Shown here piece after piece: positions 1 through 9,663 of a stretch of 64,000 bases of DNA. The translations under genes were made by a program, and so were the position numbers. The DNA comes from Brevundimonas naejangsanensis DSM 23858 (lineage in GTDB: Bacteria; Pseudomonadota; Alphaproteobacteria; Caulobacterales; Caulobacteraceae): the NCBI RefSeq assembly GCF_000421705.1, contig NZ_ATXN01000002.1, positions 1,054,001 to 1,118,000 of the forward strand, read 5' to 3'. The notes under the pieces are model-generated. The model did no database searches. It saw only the letters and a program-made list of their open reading frames with translations, and had not been told where the DNA came from. Position 1 is the stretch's first letter, and every line of letters begins with the position of its first letter.

Positions 1-145
1 TGTCCGTCTGGCCTAGCCCCCGATTGATGGGGGCAGGCGACTGAACCCGCCGCCTGCCACGAAATCGACAGACAGTTGCAAGCGCCTCCCGCGCCATGGT
101 AGCACCAGAATTGATACACCATGTCGCCCAAACAGGAACGCAAGG

Positions 146-1117
146 GTGGATGTCGAAGAGCTACGGACTTTCGTGTCGGTCGCAGAGGCTGGCGGGGTCG
201 CATCAGCCGCGCGAAAACTTGGTATCGCCAAGTCTATTGTTAGCCGCCGCTTAGTACATCTCGAAGACGAAATGGGCGTAAAGCTCATTGAAAGAACAAC
301 GCGCGGCACGACACTGACTGAAGCTGGAGCTACTTTTCGCGATTACGCAACGAAAATCTGCGCAGAGCTTGACGTCGCCAAAGAAACTATCCAACCAACA
401 GGCAGCTTGCGCGGACGCCTTAGGATCGCCGCACCGCTTTCCTTCGGACCGACACATCTCTCCTTAATAATCGCGGAATTGGCGCACCGTCACCCACATC
501 TGGACGTCCATACAAGCTATACTGACCGCATCGTAGACATCGTCGCCGAAGGCTTTGATTGCGCGCTCCGACTGGGGCACTTGCAGGACTCAAACCTAAT
601 CGCAAGGCGGGTAGGTCCATTTCACGGCAAGCTGGTCGCGAGCCCAGGCTACATCGAGATTTACGGGACGCCGAAGACCCCCGCAGAGCTCGCCGCACAC
701 CAGGCTCTCATGCAGGGCACGGAGACCTGGCTCTTCATGGACGGCGAGAGAGTCATCACGGTCCACCCCCAAGGGCGGTTCAAAGCCGACAATAGCTTGG
801 CCCTGGTTACCGCCGCTCTGGGCGGGCTTGGGATCGCCAATCTGCCGGAGGGGCTCGTCGCCGAGCATATCGCTTCAGGCGCGCTCGTGTCGATTATGGC
901 TGACTACCCGCTCAAGCCAGCAGGGATATTCGTCGTCAGGCCGCCGAGCCAGTATCCGACTAGAAAGCTCCGAGCCCTCACCGAGCTTCTCATCGCACGC
1001 TTCAACCCGCACGTGATGGATGCCGAGCCCATCGCGGCTTCGACCGCTAAACCGTCCGACACAGCAATCAGTGATAGCGTAGCGGGAAGCTGTCGCCTTC
1101 CTACCATAAGCGGCTGA
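146..1117 (+). CDS. LysR-family transcriptional regulator
   Basis: The 323-residue protein opens with a LysR winged helix-turn-helix (MDVEELRTFVSVAEAGG, then AARKLGIAKSIVSRR) and continues with a substrate-binding domain from about residue 90. The start is a GTG at 146; the ATG at 121 is in another frame. It resembles the next gene throughout, so the two are tandem paralogues, and the 'RTTRG' after the wing is the CrgA-like subgroup signature. The C-terminal tail of about 35 residues is longer than in the paralogue. The inducer is unknown. It may regulate the downstream metabolic genes, but that is inference from position only. Confidence 0.88.
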   Translation: MDVEELRTFVSVAEAGGVASAARKLGIAKSIVSRRLVHLEDEMGVKLIERTTRGTTLTEAGATFRDYATKICAELDVAKETIQPTGSLRGRLRIAAPLSFGPTHLSLIIAELAHRHPHLDVHTSYTDRIVDIVAEGFDCALRLGHLQDSNLIARRVGPFHGKLVASPGYIEIYGTPKTPAELAAHQALMQGTETWLFMDGERVITVHPQGRFKADNSLALVTAALGGLGIANLPEGLVAEHIASGALVSIMADYPLKPAGIFVVRPPSQYPTRKLRALTELLIARFNPHVMDAEPIAASTAKPSDTAISDSVAGSCRLPTISG

Positions 1118-1298
1118 TCCCTGTTTCGCGGAGACGAGACAGGAGAGCGAGCGGTCGAAGAATTCGCCCTCAAACTTACGACGTTTGGCGTGTCGTGGCC
1201 TTGCGCGCGCTCCTCCGATTATGTGGACAGCATCATTCCTGTTTGCGATACATAGCCACCCGACGCGGCCAAACTTGTCGCAGAAATAGGGACGCGAC

Positions 1299-2174
1299 AT
1301 GAACATCGACGAGCTCAGGACGTTCGTGGAGGTCGCCGACACGGGAGGTGTGACACCAGCCGCACGGCGACTTGGTTTGTCCAAATCAGTTGTCAGTCGT
1401 CGACTGGCTCGCCTCGAGGCGGCCCTGGGCGTGCAGTTGCTGGCGCGAACCACACGCGGCGCCGCGCTAACCGAGGCCGGCATCACATTCCGTGATCATG
1501 CTGCGAAGATTTGCTCCGACATCGACATCGCCCAGGAGACAATCCTGCCGGCTGGCGATTTGCGCGGTCTCCTCCGCGTAGCTGCGCCCCTGACTTTCGG
1601 CTCGACGCATTTCGCTCCGGTGATCACAGCCCTTGCCCAGCAGCACCCACAGCTGCACGTGCACACCTGCTATTCAGACCGAATGATCGATCTGATTGCG
1701 GAAGGCTTCGACTGCGGCATCTGGTACGGTCGCCGAAGTCAGTCGAGCCTGCCCACGAAGCGTGTTGGCCCGATGAGCGCCATATATGTCGCGAGTCCCG
1801 CCTACATTGAAAAGTATGGATCACCTGAAACGCCTGAAGAAATGAGGACCCACCAGGCGCTTTTGGGCAACGAAGTGTGGCCCGCTATGGATGGCGACAC
1901 GCTTATCGAAATGAAGATGAATAGTCGTTTCAAGGCCGACGCGGGCATCGCACTTGTACCCGCGGCTTTGGCGGGGTTGGGAATTGCAGGACTGCCTGTT
2001 CCGGCGGTTGAAGAACATCTTGCTTCCGGCTCCCTTGTGCCCGTCATGACCCGCTACCCTGTTCCGGATATGGCGATCTACGTAAGCTACCCGCCAAATC
2101 CGCACCCCTTACGCAAGGTGAGAGTGCTGACAGAGATGCTCATTGAACGTTTTGGATCGACTACGAACGATTGA
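1299..2174 (+). CDS. LysR-family transcriptional regulator (tandem paralogue)
   Basis: This 291-residue LysR protein starts MNIDELRTFVEVADTGG and has the helix-turn-helix AARRLGLSKSVVSRR around residues 19-33, followed by an effector domain. It aligns along its whole length with the regulator ending at 1117, indicating a local duplication that has diverged considerably. The 181-base gap between them can hold a separate promoter, so it may not be co-transcribed. It ends 459 bases before the acetolactate-synthase-like gene, a possible target. No operator was identified. Confidence 0.88.
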   Translation: MNIDELRTFVEVADTGGVTPAARRLGLSKSVVSRRLARLEAALGVQLLARTTRGAALTEAGITFRDHAAKICSDIDIAQETILPAGDLRGLLRVAAPLTFGSTHFAPVITALAQQHPQLHVHTCYSDRMIDLIAEGFDCGIWYGRRSQSSLPTKRVGPMSAIYVASPAYIEKYGSPETPEEMRTHQALLGNEVWPAMDGDTLIEMKMNSRFKADAGIALVPAALAGLGIAGLPVPAVEEHLASGSLVPVMTRYPVPDMAIYVSYPPNPHPLRKVRVLTEMLIERFGSTTND

Positions 2175-2633
2175 TCCAGAGCGCCTGCAAAGAACCGCGA
2201 GCGTCCGCAGCGGCCTCGCGCACTTAAAATTAGATTTCGGAGCTGATCTTCAGGATGGGAGAGCAGCGCCTTGGCGACCTGCCTCACTTCGTGTCGCGAC
2301 CGTGATCGCCAGCCGCGACCTCGAGCGCCCTTGTGTCGGTCTTAGTCCGCCGGTCGGCACGGCCATGCTGATCTAATTCCGAGCACGGCGTCGGGGCATC
2401 GTTCCCAATGGGACGACATAGATCTGCAACTAAGGACGCTATCGCACCGCGACTAGAACATTACGGTGAATGAAGAAGCGTGTCCTGGCATATTCGCCGT
2501 TGAGAAAAGGCCGCATCGCCAACGATCGATCGTCCGCCACCAAACCGCGAATGGCCGATTTTGCGTCGAGAGCACTTCCTGCACACGTTCGCTGTGAACA
2601 TCTCCCACGACTAACGCCACAGAGGGTGAAGCT
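2175..2633 (+). other. Intergenic region, no convincing gene
   Basis: These 459 bases separate the second LysR gene from the acetolactate-synthase-like gene. Short open frames exist on both strands but none has a recognisable domain or good ribosome binding site. The downstream gene has a purine-rich AGAGGGTGAAG just before its ATG at 2634. The region presumably holds that gene's promoter; I could not place one with confidence. Confidence 0.5.
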
Positions 2634-4289
2634 ATGCCTAAGGGATCTGACCTTTTCGTCGCCGCGCTTGAGAACGAAGGCGTGGACCGTATCTTCGGTG
2701 TGCCAGGCGAGGAAAATTTAGACCTTCTGGAGGCGCTTCGGACCTCCAGCATTGAATTGGTGCTGACGCGGCACGAGCAGGCGGCCGCCTTCATGGCGGC
2801 GACGCATGGACGGCTTACCGGACGACCCGGCGTCTGTCTCGCCACCCTCGGACCGGGCGCGCTCAATTTCTCGACTGGCGCGGCCTATGCCCACCTCGGC
2901 GCCATGCCGATGATCCTCATCACCGGCCAGAAGCCGGTAAGGAGCGCCAAGCAGGCTCGCTTTCAGATCGTCGATGTCGTCGCCTCGATGAAGCCCCTCA
3001 CCAAGATGACCCGCCAGATCATCAACGCCGCCAGCATCCCTGCGACAGTCCGAGACGCCTTCAGGTTTGCGATGGAAGAGCGACCAGGGCCGGTGCACCT
3101 GGAACTCCCGGAGGACGTCGCAGCGGAAACGATTGAGCATATTTCGGTCATCGCACGTCATGCGCTCGATAACCCCGTGGCCAGCGCCGTCGCGCTCGAC
3201 AGGGCTGCCGAGGCAATCCGCGCCGCCAAGCGGCCGCTGGTGATGATCGGCGCCGGCGGCAATCGTCCTGCTCTGGTTGAAGCTCTATCGAGTTTCGTGG
3301 CGCGTACGCGGTTGCCCTTCTTCAACACCCAGATGGGCAAGGGCGCTGTGACCGGCAACTCAGACTTCTACATGGGCACTGCAGCGCTCTCGGAAGGCGA
3401 CTATGTGCACGAGGCAGTGGGGCGCGCCGATCTTATCCTCGCCATCGGACACGATACCGTCGAGAAGCCCCCCTTCCTAATGACGAGCAACCTTGGACCG
3501 AAGATCGTCCATATCGGCTATCAATCCGCCACTGTCGAACAGGTCTACCAACCTAGCCTCGAGGTGCTCGGCGACATCGGAGCTTCGGTCGAAGGGCTCG
3601 CTCAACGACTAGAAAACCGCCTGACCCCCGACGAAGGCATGCTCGAACTAGGTCGGAAAATTCTCGCCCGGATCAACGACCGTGCAGAGGAAGACCGCTT
3701 CCCGGTGACGCCCCAGCGCCTTGTCCATGACGTCCGTCAGGTGATGCCGAAAGACGGCGTCGTGTGCCTTGACAACGGAATGTACAAAATCTGGTTCGCT
3801 CGCAACTATCGCACCCATGTCGCCAACACCCTGCTGCTCGACAATGCGCTCGCCACGATGGGAGCCGGCCTGCCCTCGGCGATGATGGCGGCGATGATCT
3901 ACCCAAACCGGCGCGTGATGGCAGTGTGCGGCGACGGCGGCTTCATGATGAACTCGCAGGAGATGGAGACGGCGGTGCGGCTTGGGCTGAACCTGGTCGT
4001 GGTCATCTTGAACGACAGCGCCTACGGAATGATCCGTTGGAAGCAGGCAGTGGACGGCTTCCCCGATTTCGGCATGAGCTTCGGCAATCCGGATTTCGTA
4101 CGATATGCCGAGGCCTATGGCGCGAAAGCTTCTCGGGTAAGCGCGGTCGAGCAACTCGCACCGACACTGGAGGCAGCTTTCGTCGGCGGAGGCGTCCATC
4201 TAGTCGAGGTGCCGATCGACTATTCAGAAAACACACGCGTTCTTGTGGACGAGCTACGCAATCGCACGCCGAACGTGGACTGCAGGTGA
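2634..4289 (+). CDS. Acetolactate-synthase-like thiamine diphosphate enzyme
   Basis: The 551-residue protein has the full TPP-enzyme architecture: an N-terminal pyrimidine-binding domain with the catalytic glutamate in RHEQAAAFMA (about residue 46), a central domain around residues 190-330, and a C-terminal pyrophosphate-binding domain with GDGGF...N (about residues 432-460). This matches the acetolactate synthase large subunit family, which condenses two pyruvates, although 2-oxo acid decarboxylases share the fold. No regulatory small subunit follows. Instead an aldehyde dehydrogenase begins 27 bases downstream, suggesting a catabolic role in which this enzyme makes an aldehyde or acyloin that the dehydrogenase oxidises. 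That pairing is inference. Confidence 0.85.
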   Translation: MPKGSDLFVAALENEGVDRIFGVPGEENLDLLEALRTSSIELVLTRHEQAAAFMAATHGRLTGRPGVCLATLGPGALNFSTGAAYAHLGAMPMILITGQKPVRSAKQARFQIVDVVASMKPLTKMTRQIINAASIPATVRDAFRFAMEERPGPVHLELPEDVAAETIEHISVIARHALDNPVASAVALDRAAEAIRAAKRPLVMIGAGGNRPALVEALSSFVARTRLPFFNTQMGKGAVTGNSDFYMGTAALSEGDYVHEAVGRADLILAIGHDTVEKPPFLMTSNLGPKIVHIGYQSATVEQVYQPSLEVLGDIGASVEGLAQRLENRLTPDEGMLELGRKILARINDRAEEDRFPVTPQRLVHDVRQVMPKDGVVCLDNGMYKIWFARNYRTHVANTLLLDNALATMGAGLPSAMMAAMIYPNRRVMAVCGDGGFMMNSQEMETAVRLGLNLVVVILNDSAYGMIRWKQAVDGFPDFGMSFGNPDFVRYAEAYGAKASRVSAVEQLAPTLEAAFVGGGVHLVEVPIDYSENTRVLVDELRNRTPNVDCR

Positions 4290-4316
4290 TGGGACGAAGG
4301 GTTGAGGTACGCTGCA

Positions 4317-5699
4317 ATGATTAAGGTCGTACAGGCTTTTGATCGCGCACCGATCCGGGAGATCGAAACTGACGATGCCGCAGCGTTGGAGCGCAAGCTT
4401 GAAGCCGCCCATCGCACCTTCAAAGATCGTGACAACTGGCTCAAACCTCATCAGCGCATGGCGATACTGCGAAAGCTAGCAGCGCTGATGGAAGGCAAAC
4501 GCGACCACTTCGCCAGACAAATCGCGCGCGAAGGCGGCAAGCCGTTGCCCGACGCTATCGTTGAGACCAACCGCGCCATCGACGGCGTCCACAATGCTGC
4601 GGACGAACTGCGCAATTTCTCAGGTCGAGAAATCCCCATGGGGCTGTCGGCGGCAGCGGACAACCGCTGGGCCTTCACCACCAAGGAGCCGATCGGGATC
4701 GTCGCAGCGATCTCAGCCTTCAATCACCCGCTTAACCTGATTGTCCATCAAGTCGCGCCCGCGATTGCTGTCGGCTGTCCTGTCATCATCAAGCCCGCGA
4801 TTACGACGCCGCTATCCTGCTTGGACTTCTTGGCGCTTGTCCACGAGGCAGGCCTACCTGAGCCGTGGTGCCAGAGCTTGATTGTCGAGGACAACGCCCT
4901 GGCTGAACAACTAGCGACTGACAGGCGCATCGCTTTCTTAAGCTTCATAGGCTCGGCCAAGGTAGGGTGGTCTTTGCGCTCGAAGCTCCCCCCGGGGGCC
5001 CGTTCGGCGCTGGAACACGGAGGCGCCGCGCCGGCTATCGTCGACCGCAGCGCTGATCTCGGCAAGGTCATCGAGCCGATCGTCAAGGGCGCTTTTTACC
5101 ACGCAGGGCAGGTCTGCGTGTCAACGCAGCGCATTTACGTTCACGACAGCGTCGCCGACGAATTCACTCAAAGACTCGTCGGTCGCGTCGAAGAACTACG
5201 CGTCGCGGACCCGACCCTGGCTGACACAGAGGTGGGGCCGCTAATCCTTCCGCGCGAGGCCGATCGAGTCATGGAGTGGATCAGCGACGCGATCAGAAGC
5301 GGGGCCGCCATGGCGACCGGCGGCGCGCGCCTTTCGGACACGACCGTACAGCCGACGGTGCTGCTCGATCCTGCTGCCGACTCGAAAATTTCGACACAGG
5401 AGATTTTTGGCCCAGCAATCGCGGTCTATCGCTTCACGGAGCTCGACGAGGCCATTGGCCGAGCGAACGCCCTGCCCACAGCTTTCCAAGCCAGTATCTT
5501 CGCACAAGACATCGACGCTGCGATGCGCGCTGCCGACCGCCTCGACGCTTCAGCCGTGATGATCAACGATCCCACCGCATTCCGCACGGACTGGATGCCC
5601 TTCGCCGGCCGCCGCGAATCCGGCTACGGCGTTGGCGGTATTCCCTACAGTATGCGCGACTTGGCGCAGGAGAAAATGGTGCTTCTACGCAGAAGCTGA
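4317..5699 (+). CDS. NAD(P)-dependent aldehyde dehydrogenase
   Basis: From the ATG at 4317 the protein has 460 residues. An in-frame TTG at 4302 would add five residues, but GAGG nine bases before 4317 favours the ATG. The cofactor-binding region (IVAAISAFNHPLNL), the general-base glutamate in LEHGGAAP (where the family usually has LELGGK) and the nucleophilic cysteine in HAGQVCVST mark a functional aldehyde dehydrogenase. The altered LELGGK motif is somewhat unusual and may affect cofactor preference. It probably shares a transcript with the TPP enzyme ending at 4289. Substrate unknown. Confidence 0.87.
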   Translation: MIKVVQAFDRAPIREIETDDAAALERKLEAAHRTFKDRDNWLKPHQRMAILRKLAALMEGKRDHFARQIAREGGKPLPDAIVETNRAIDGVHNAADELRNFSGREIPMGLSAAADNRWAFTTKEPIGIVAAISAFNHPLNLIVHQVAPAIAVGCPVIIKPAITTPLSCLDFLALVHEAGLPEPWCQSLIVEDNALAEQLATDRRIAFLSFIGSAKVGWSLRSKLPPGARSALEHGGAAPAIVDRSADLGKVIEPIVKGAFYHAGQVCVSTQRIYVHDSVADEFTQRLVGRVEELRVADPTLADTEVGPLILPREADRVMEWISDAIRSGAAMATGGARLSDTTVQPTVLLDPAADSKISTQEIFGPAIAVYRFTELDEAIGRANALPTAFQASIFAQDIDAAMRAADRLDASAVMINDPTAFRTDWMPFAGRRESGYGVGGIPYSMRDLAQEKMVLLRRS

Positions 5700-6044
5700 C
5701 CGCCCCGTTATCTTGGTCGGAACTCTCCTTGCGATGCCAATCCCGACGGCGTTCAAACCCGAACAGCTTAGAACGCTCTCATTAAAATCGTAGCAGCGAC
5801 GCAGGACAGAAGCCTGCCTGACGGGCCCAGTCGCAAAGCTCGAACACGTCGATCTTGCCGTCGCATCAAGGTCGACTTGCCTCACATCGGACGCTCGAAA
5901 AGGTCGCGGCGAAGGCCGAGTCAAAAGTTTTCTGAACCAGCCTCAATGCAAGGAGCAAGGGCGCCTTAATGGGCAGCCGATGACCCGCTTGCCTTACGCT
6001 CATCCAAGCGTCCGAGGCGATCCGGGCCCAAAACTCGCCCCATT
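5700..6044 (+). other. Intergenic region upstream of TetR gene
   Basis: About 345 bases with no convincing coding region on either strand. A minus-strand frame from 6060 to 5866 is open for 64 codons but shows no known domain. The right end leads into a palindromic operator-like site just before the TetR-family gene. Confidence 0.45.
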
Positions 6045-6059
6045 TGGCAGTTACTGCCA
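6045..6059. promoter_or_regulatory. Probable TetR operator
   Basis: TGGCAGTTACTGCCA is a perfect palindrome (seven-base arms around one T). A second copy of its left half, TGGCAGTT, follows within ten bases at 6066-6073. It lies directly upstream of a TetR-family gene, the usual place for an autoregulatory operator. Binding is inferred. Confidence 0.6.
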
Positions 6060-6141
6060 CAAAACTGGCAGTTCATGACAGACATGGGAGTACGTCATCG
6101 CCCGCCCCGATCCCCGCCTCGCAATCGCTCGGCATGCAGCC

Positions 6142-6747
6142 ATGCTATTCTTGACCAAGGGCGTCTCCGGCACGAGCGGTAAAGAGATAGCCGCCGCCGC
6201 TGGCGTGTCAGAGAGAACGGTTTGGCGGCTATTTCGGACTAAGGAGAGCTGCGTCGAGCCGCTTCTGTCGCAGTCGGCGCTTCGTTTTACTGAGCATATG
6301 CGCCGATGGTCTCGCCTGATCTCAATCGAAGACCACCTCCTCGAAACTTTCGCCCTTGATCGACAATCTGAGACGACCACCGGGGACAACCGGTTGATCG
6401 TACAGCTCCTTGGCATCCTGCCAAATGAGCCCGACTTGCGAGCCACCTGGCTCTTAGCGTGCCAGCTAGGTGAGCGCGGACTTATCGAGATCATTGCTTC
6501 ACGGCTGGATCGGTCGCCTGATGAGTTCGCCATTCGTCTGTGCGCAGCGGCCGTCTCCGCCGCCATGCGAACAGTCGATGAAGACATCAGCCTTGCCGTG
6601 AGCGAACGCAGCGAAGTCATCACGCCATCGCAGGTGGTGGCCCGAATAGCTGATGCCATCCGCGCTGTCAGCACGGTCCCATTCTGCGACCCAGTGCCAT
6701 TGCCTGCTGGGAAGACGGCAGACGCTCCAAGCTCATTTCAATCCTGA
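6142..6747 (+). CDS. TetR-family regulator, 5' end apparently disrupted
   Basis: The first usable ATG (6142) gives 201 residues and begins inside the first helix of the DNA-binding domain (FLTKGVSGTSGKEIAAAAGVSERTVWRLF). The frame stays open upstream to a stop at 6076-6078 and encodes PRLAIARHAA, which fits the missing first-helix residues, but contains no ATG, GTG or TTG. In another frame ATG at 6075 begins MTDMGVRHRP; one extra base in the C-rich tract at about 6100-6115 would explain the break. So this is either a frameshifted pseudogene, a sequencing error, or a shortened regulator. It ends 11 bases before the peptidase gene and is probably co-transcribed with it. Confidence 0.7.
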   Translation: MLFLTKGVSGTSGKEIAAAAGVSERTVWRLFRTKESCVEPLLSQSALRFTEHMRRWSRLISIEDHLLETFALDRQSETTTGDNRLIVQLLGILPNEPDLRATWLLACQLGERGLIEIIASRLDRSPDEFAIRLCAAAVSAAMRTVDEDISLAVSERSEVITPSQVVARIADAIRAVSTVPFCDPVPLPAGKTADAPSSFQS

Positions 6748-6758
6748 CCGAGGTCATT

Positions 6759-9005
6759 ATGCGCCTGCCTCCCGTCCTGTCCGCCCTGGCTCTGTTAATT
6801 CCCGGCTCTGCGGCCGCCCAACCCGACATGGAGCTAGAAATGCGACCGATCACCTACCCTCACACCAGACAAGATCCGGTTGTTGGGGTCCATTTTGGCC
6901 AAGAGGTTGCAGACCCATACCGCTGGCTCGAAAACAATGTCCACAGCGACACGCAAGTAGCGCAGTGGGTTGAAATACAGAACCACCTCACGCAGCAACA
7001 TCTGGCGTCCATACCAGGACGAGATGTTTTTGCAGAAAGAATGAAAGCTCTATCGAGCTTCAACCAGTACTCCGTCCCGGTCAAACGTGGAGAACGTTAT
7101 TTCTATACCCACAGTTCTGGCCAGGAAAATCAGCCCGCCTTGCACATGCGAGCAGGGCGTGATGGCCCCGCGAGAGCGCTGATCGATCCTAACAGCTGGT
7201 CGGAAGACAGCGGCGACGCTCTCGCGGAATGGGCGCCCTCTGACGATGGACGACTAGTGGCCTATAGCGTGCAACAGGGCGGAACAGACTGGCGGACGAT
7301 TCAGGTTCTTGATGTCGACGCCGGCGACATTCTTATCGATACCGTCAAATGGGCCCGTTTCACCGATATCGCCTGGGCTCCAGACGGATCTGGCTTCTTC
7401 TATGCGCGCTTTCCTGAACCCGACGGTACGAGCGCCAGCGCAGGAATCGCCAATCATGCGGTCTACTTCCACGCACTAGGAACACCACAGTCCGATGATC
7501 GACTGATCTATGCAGACTCAAGCCGCCCCACCTTTCTTGTTCCGCTAAAACGAACTGCAACGGGACGGTATCTCGCGATCTACCCCACCCCTGGGGCCGG
7601 TTCCAATGACCTGGTCATAGTGGATCTCAATAGTACCGACTGGACGCCACGCACGCTGATCAAGGACTCCGCTGCAGATTGGCAGATCATTGATAATGAG
7701 GGCAGCAAGCTGTTCGTGCGCACGAACCACGACGCCGAGCGCGCGAGGATCGTTGTCTTCGACATGGCGGACAACGAGCCTCAGGCTATCGATGTGGTGG
7801 CTGAGAGCGATGCTGTCTTAAGCCAGGCCGCCTTGGTGGGCGGCACCTTGCTCGCCACCTATCAAGTAGACGTAAAAACCGAAATCAGGCGCTTTACCAC
7901 CACGGGCGCACCTGACGGCGACCTGGCGCTCCCTGGCATTGGCGCCGCCGGCGGCTTTCAGGGTTCGGCGGCTGATGATGAAGCCTTCTTCCTCTTCACC
8001 AGCTTTGACACGCCGATCACCGTCTACCGCTACAATGCGGTCGCCAACAGTTACGAAGTCTGGGCCCAACCCGGGCTCGCGGCCAAGCTCGACGACGTCG
8101 TGGTCGAACAGCACTTCTATCGGTCAAGCGACGGCGCTCGTATACCAATATTCACTGTTCGCCGCCGGGCCGTGACCGGGCCAGCCCCCACTCTGCTATA
8201 TGGCTACGGCGGGTTCGGACTGTCGATGCTGCCTATCTATAACCCGATGCAGATGGCCTGGGTGGAGCAAGGCGGGGTTCTGGCAGTCGCCAATATCCGC
8301 GGAGGCGGAGAGTATGGCCGGGCCTGGCATAGAGCGGGACAGCTCGAGAACCGTCAGAACGCCTTCGACGACTTCATCGCGGCCGGCGAGTTTCTCAAAG
8401 CTGCAGAAATTACCAGCACAGACGGTTTGGTGGCCCAGGGCGAGTCAAACGGCGGGTTGCTCGTCGGCGTCGTGACCAACCAGCGGCCGGATTTATTTGC
8501 AGCAGCACTTCCCGGTGTCGGCGTGATGGACATGCTACGCTATCACAAGTTCACAGGCGGCGCGCTTTGGATGTCCGATTTCGGCAATCCCGAGGAAGAT
8601 GTCCATTTCCGCAATCTGATCAGCTACTCCCCCTATCATAACGTCAGGGGAGGCAGGGACTATCCGGCGATCCTCGCGACAACGGCGGATACTGATGATC
8701 GTGTCGTCCCTGGCCATAGCTTTAAGTATGTGGCGGCGCTTCAAGCCGCCGACCTGGGAAACAGGCCGCGCCTTATCCGGGTCGAAACCAGAGCTGGCCA
8801 TGGCGCCGGCATGCCACTGGACAAGCTGATCGCATTACATGCCGACCAGTGGGCATTCGCCGCTCATTGGGCTGGGTTGAAAGTTCGCGAAGCCCTTGAT
8901 CCATCATCGACCTTGGCCGCGCGCCAGGCAGTTGGCTCCAAACAACAAGCTACTCAGCCCCTCGTCGCTGGAACTCAAAAGCCATTCTCTGCACGCGACG
9001 AATAA
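6759..9005 (+). CDS. Prolyl oligopeptidase family (S9A) serine peptidase
   Basis: The 748-residue protein has a secretion signal (MRLPPVLSALALLIPGSAAAQ), a beta-propeller region to about residue 480 and a C-terminal alpha/beta-hydrolase domain. The nucleophile is Ser563 in GESNGG, where the family more often has GGSNGG. The acid is in TADTDDRVVP (usually TADHDD) and the histidine in AGHGAG, so the triad is intact. Such enzymes cut short peptides after proline; the signal peptide places this one in the periplasm. GAGG lies six bases before the ATG. It probably shares a transcript with the TetR gene just upstream. Confidence 0.9.
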   Translation: MRLPPVLSALALLIPGSAAAQPDMELEMRPITYPHTRQDPVVGVHFGQEVADPYRWLENNVHSDTQVAQWVEIQNHLTQQHLASIPGRDVFAERMKALSSFNQYSVPVKRGERYFYTHSSGQENQPALHMRAGRDGPARALIDPNSWSEDSGDALAEWAPSDDGRLVAYSVQQGGTDWRTIQVLDVDAGDILIDTVKWARFTDIAWAPDGSGFFYARFPEPDGTSASAGIANHAVYFHALGTPQSDDRLIYADSSRPTFLVPLKRTATGRYLAIYPTPGAGSNDLVIVDLNSTDWTPRTLIKDSAADWQIIDNEGSKLFVRTNHDAERARIVVFDMADNEPQAIDVVAESDAVLSQAALVGGTLLATYQVDVKTEIRRFTTTGAPDGDLALPGIGAAGGFQGSAADDEAFFLFTSFDTPITVYRYNAVANSYEVWAQPGLAAKLDDVVVEQHFYRSSDGARIPIFTVRRRAVTGPAPTLLYGYGGFGLSMLPIYNPMQMAWVEQGGVLAVANIRGGGEYGRAWHRAGQLENRQNAFDDFIAAGEFLKAAEITSTDGLVAQGESNGGLLVGVVTNQRPDLFAAALPGVGVMDMLRYHKFTGGALWMSDFGNPEEDVHFRNLISYSPYHNVRGGRDYPAILATTADTDDRVVPGHSFKYVAALQAADLGNRPRLIRVETRAGHGAGMPLDKLIALHADQWAFAAHWAGLKVREALDPSSTLAARQAVGSKQQATQPLVAGTQKPFSARDE

Positions 9006-9087
9006 CCGTAGCGCTCCGACTCGCCTCGATGGCGGGTGCGTTCGGCTCTCAACGAGCAACGACATTCATTCATGAAAGTACGCCTAA

Positions 9088-9369
9088 ATGACCAAGCTCA
9101 CCCTCCTTGTTTTCGGACCGATCCTGCTGGCGACCTTGGCCGGTTGCGCAGGTCAACCACAGCCAAGCTCGTCTGACGGCTCTCGCTCGGTCACCGTGAT
9201 GTGCAACAGTACAGTTGGCTATGACACGGGCTTCTGTCAGCTCAAAGCCAATGAGGCGTGCGGTCATCGGGCTCGTCTTGCTGGGATCATCTCCAACATA
9301 GAGATGACCGGGCGGCCGACCGGTCAGCTCTACACGATCACCGCGCGCTACCAATGCGGAAGCAATTAG
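9088..9369 (+). CDS. Small lipoprotein of unknown function
   Basis: This 93-residue protein begins with a charged residue and hydrophobic stretch ending in the lipobox LAGC (cysteine at residue 19), so it should be lipidated and membrane-anchored. The mature part has three further cysteines (in VMCNS, GFCQLK and NEACGH) plus one near the C-terminus (YQCGSN), suggesting two disulfides in the periplasm. No named domain is recognised. It follows the peptidase gene by 82 bases on the same strand. Confidence 0.65.
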   Translation: MTKLTLLVFGPILLATLAGCAGQPQPSSSDGSRSVTVMCNSTVGYDTGFCQLKANEACGHRARLAGIISNIEMTGRPTGQLYTITARYQCGSN

Positions 9370-9417
9370 CGACGCCCACGACCTCCTGACGTTTGCCGGC
9401 GCAACGCAAGTTTTGAG

Positions 9418-9495
9418 GGCTGGTGCAGATACAGCGACGAGAGATCGGCCCCACGGCAGGAGCGACTAGGCGCCGATCATGCTGATGCACCAGCC
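9418..9495. repeat. Nested inverted repeats between convergent genes
   Basis: GGCTGGTGCA (9418-9427) pairs with TGCACCAGCC (9486-9495), and inside this GATCGGC (9443-9449) pairs with GCCGATC (9472-9478). Both pairings are exact, so a transcript from either strand could fold into one long two-level stem. The site lies in the 294-base gap between convergent genes ending at 9369 and 9664. It may be a bidirectional terminator, but no T-run follows. The rest of the gap has no visible gene. Confidence 0.5.
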
Positions 9496-9663
9496 GACAT
9501 AGCAGCCCGCCACGCGGACAGGGGCCGCAAATTTGGCCTCGGACGCGCCGATAGCGTGGCGGACCACCTCGCCATGAGCTCTACCGCGGCCGAGGGAAGT
9601 CAGGCGCGCGTTCACAGGCTGAGCGCAGCGACATGACCCCACCTCGGCAAGGATGCACGGGCG

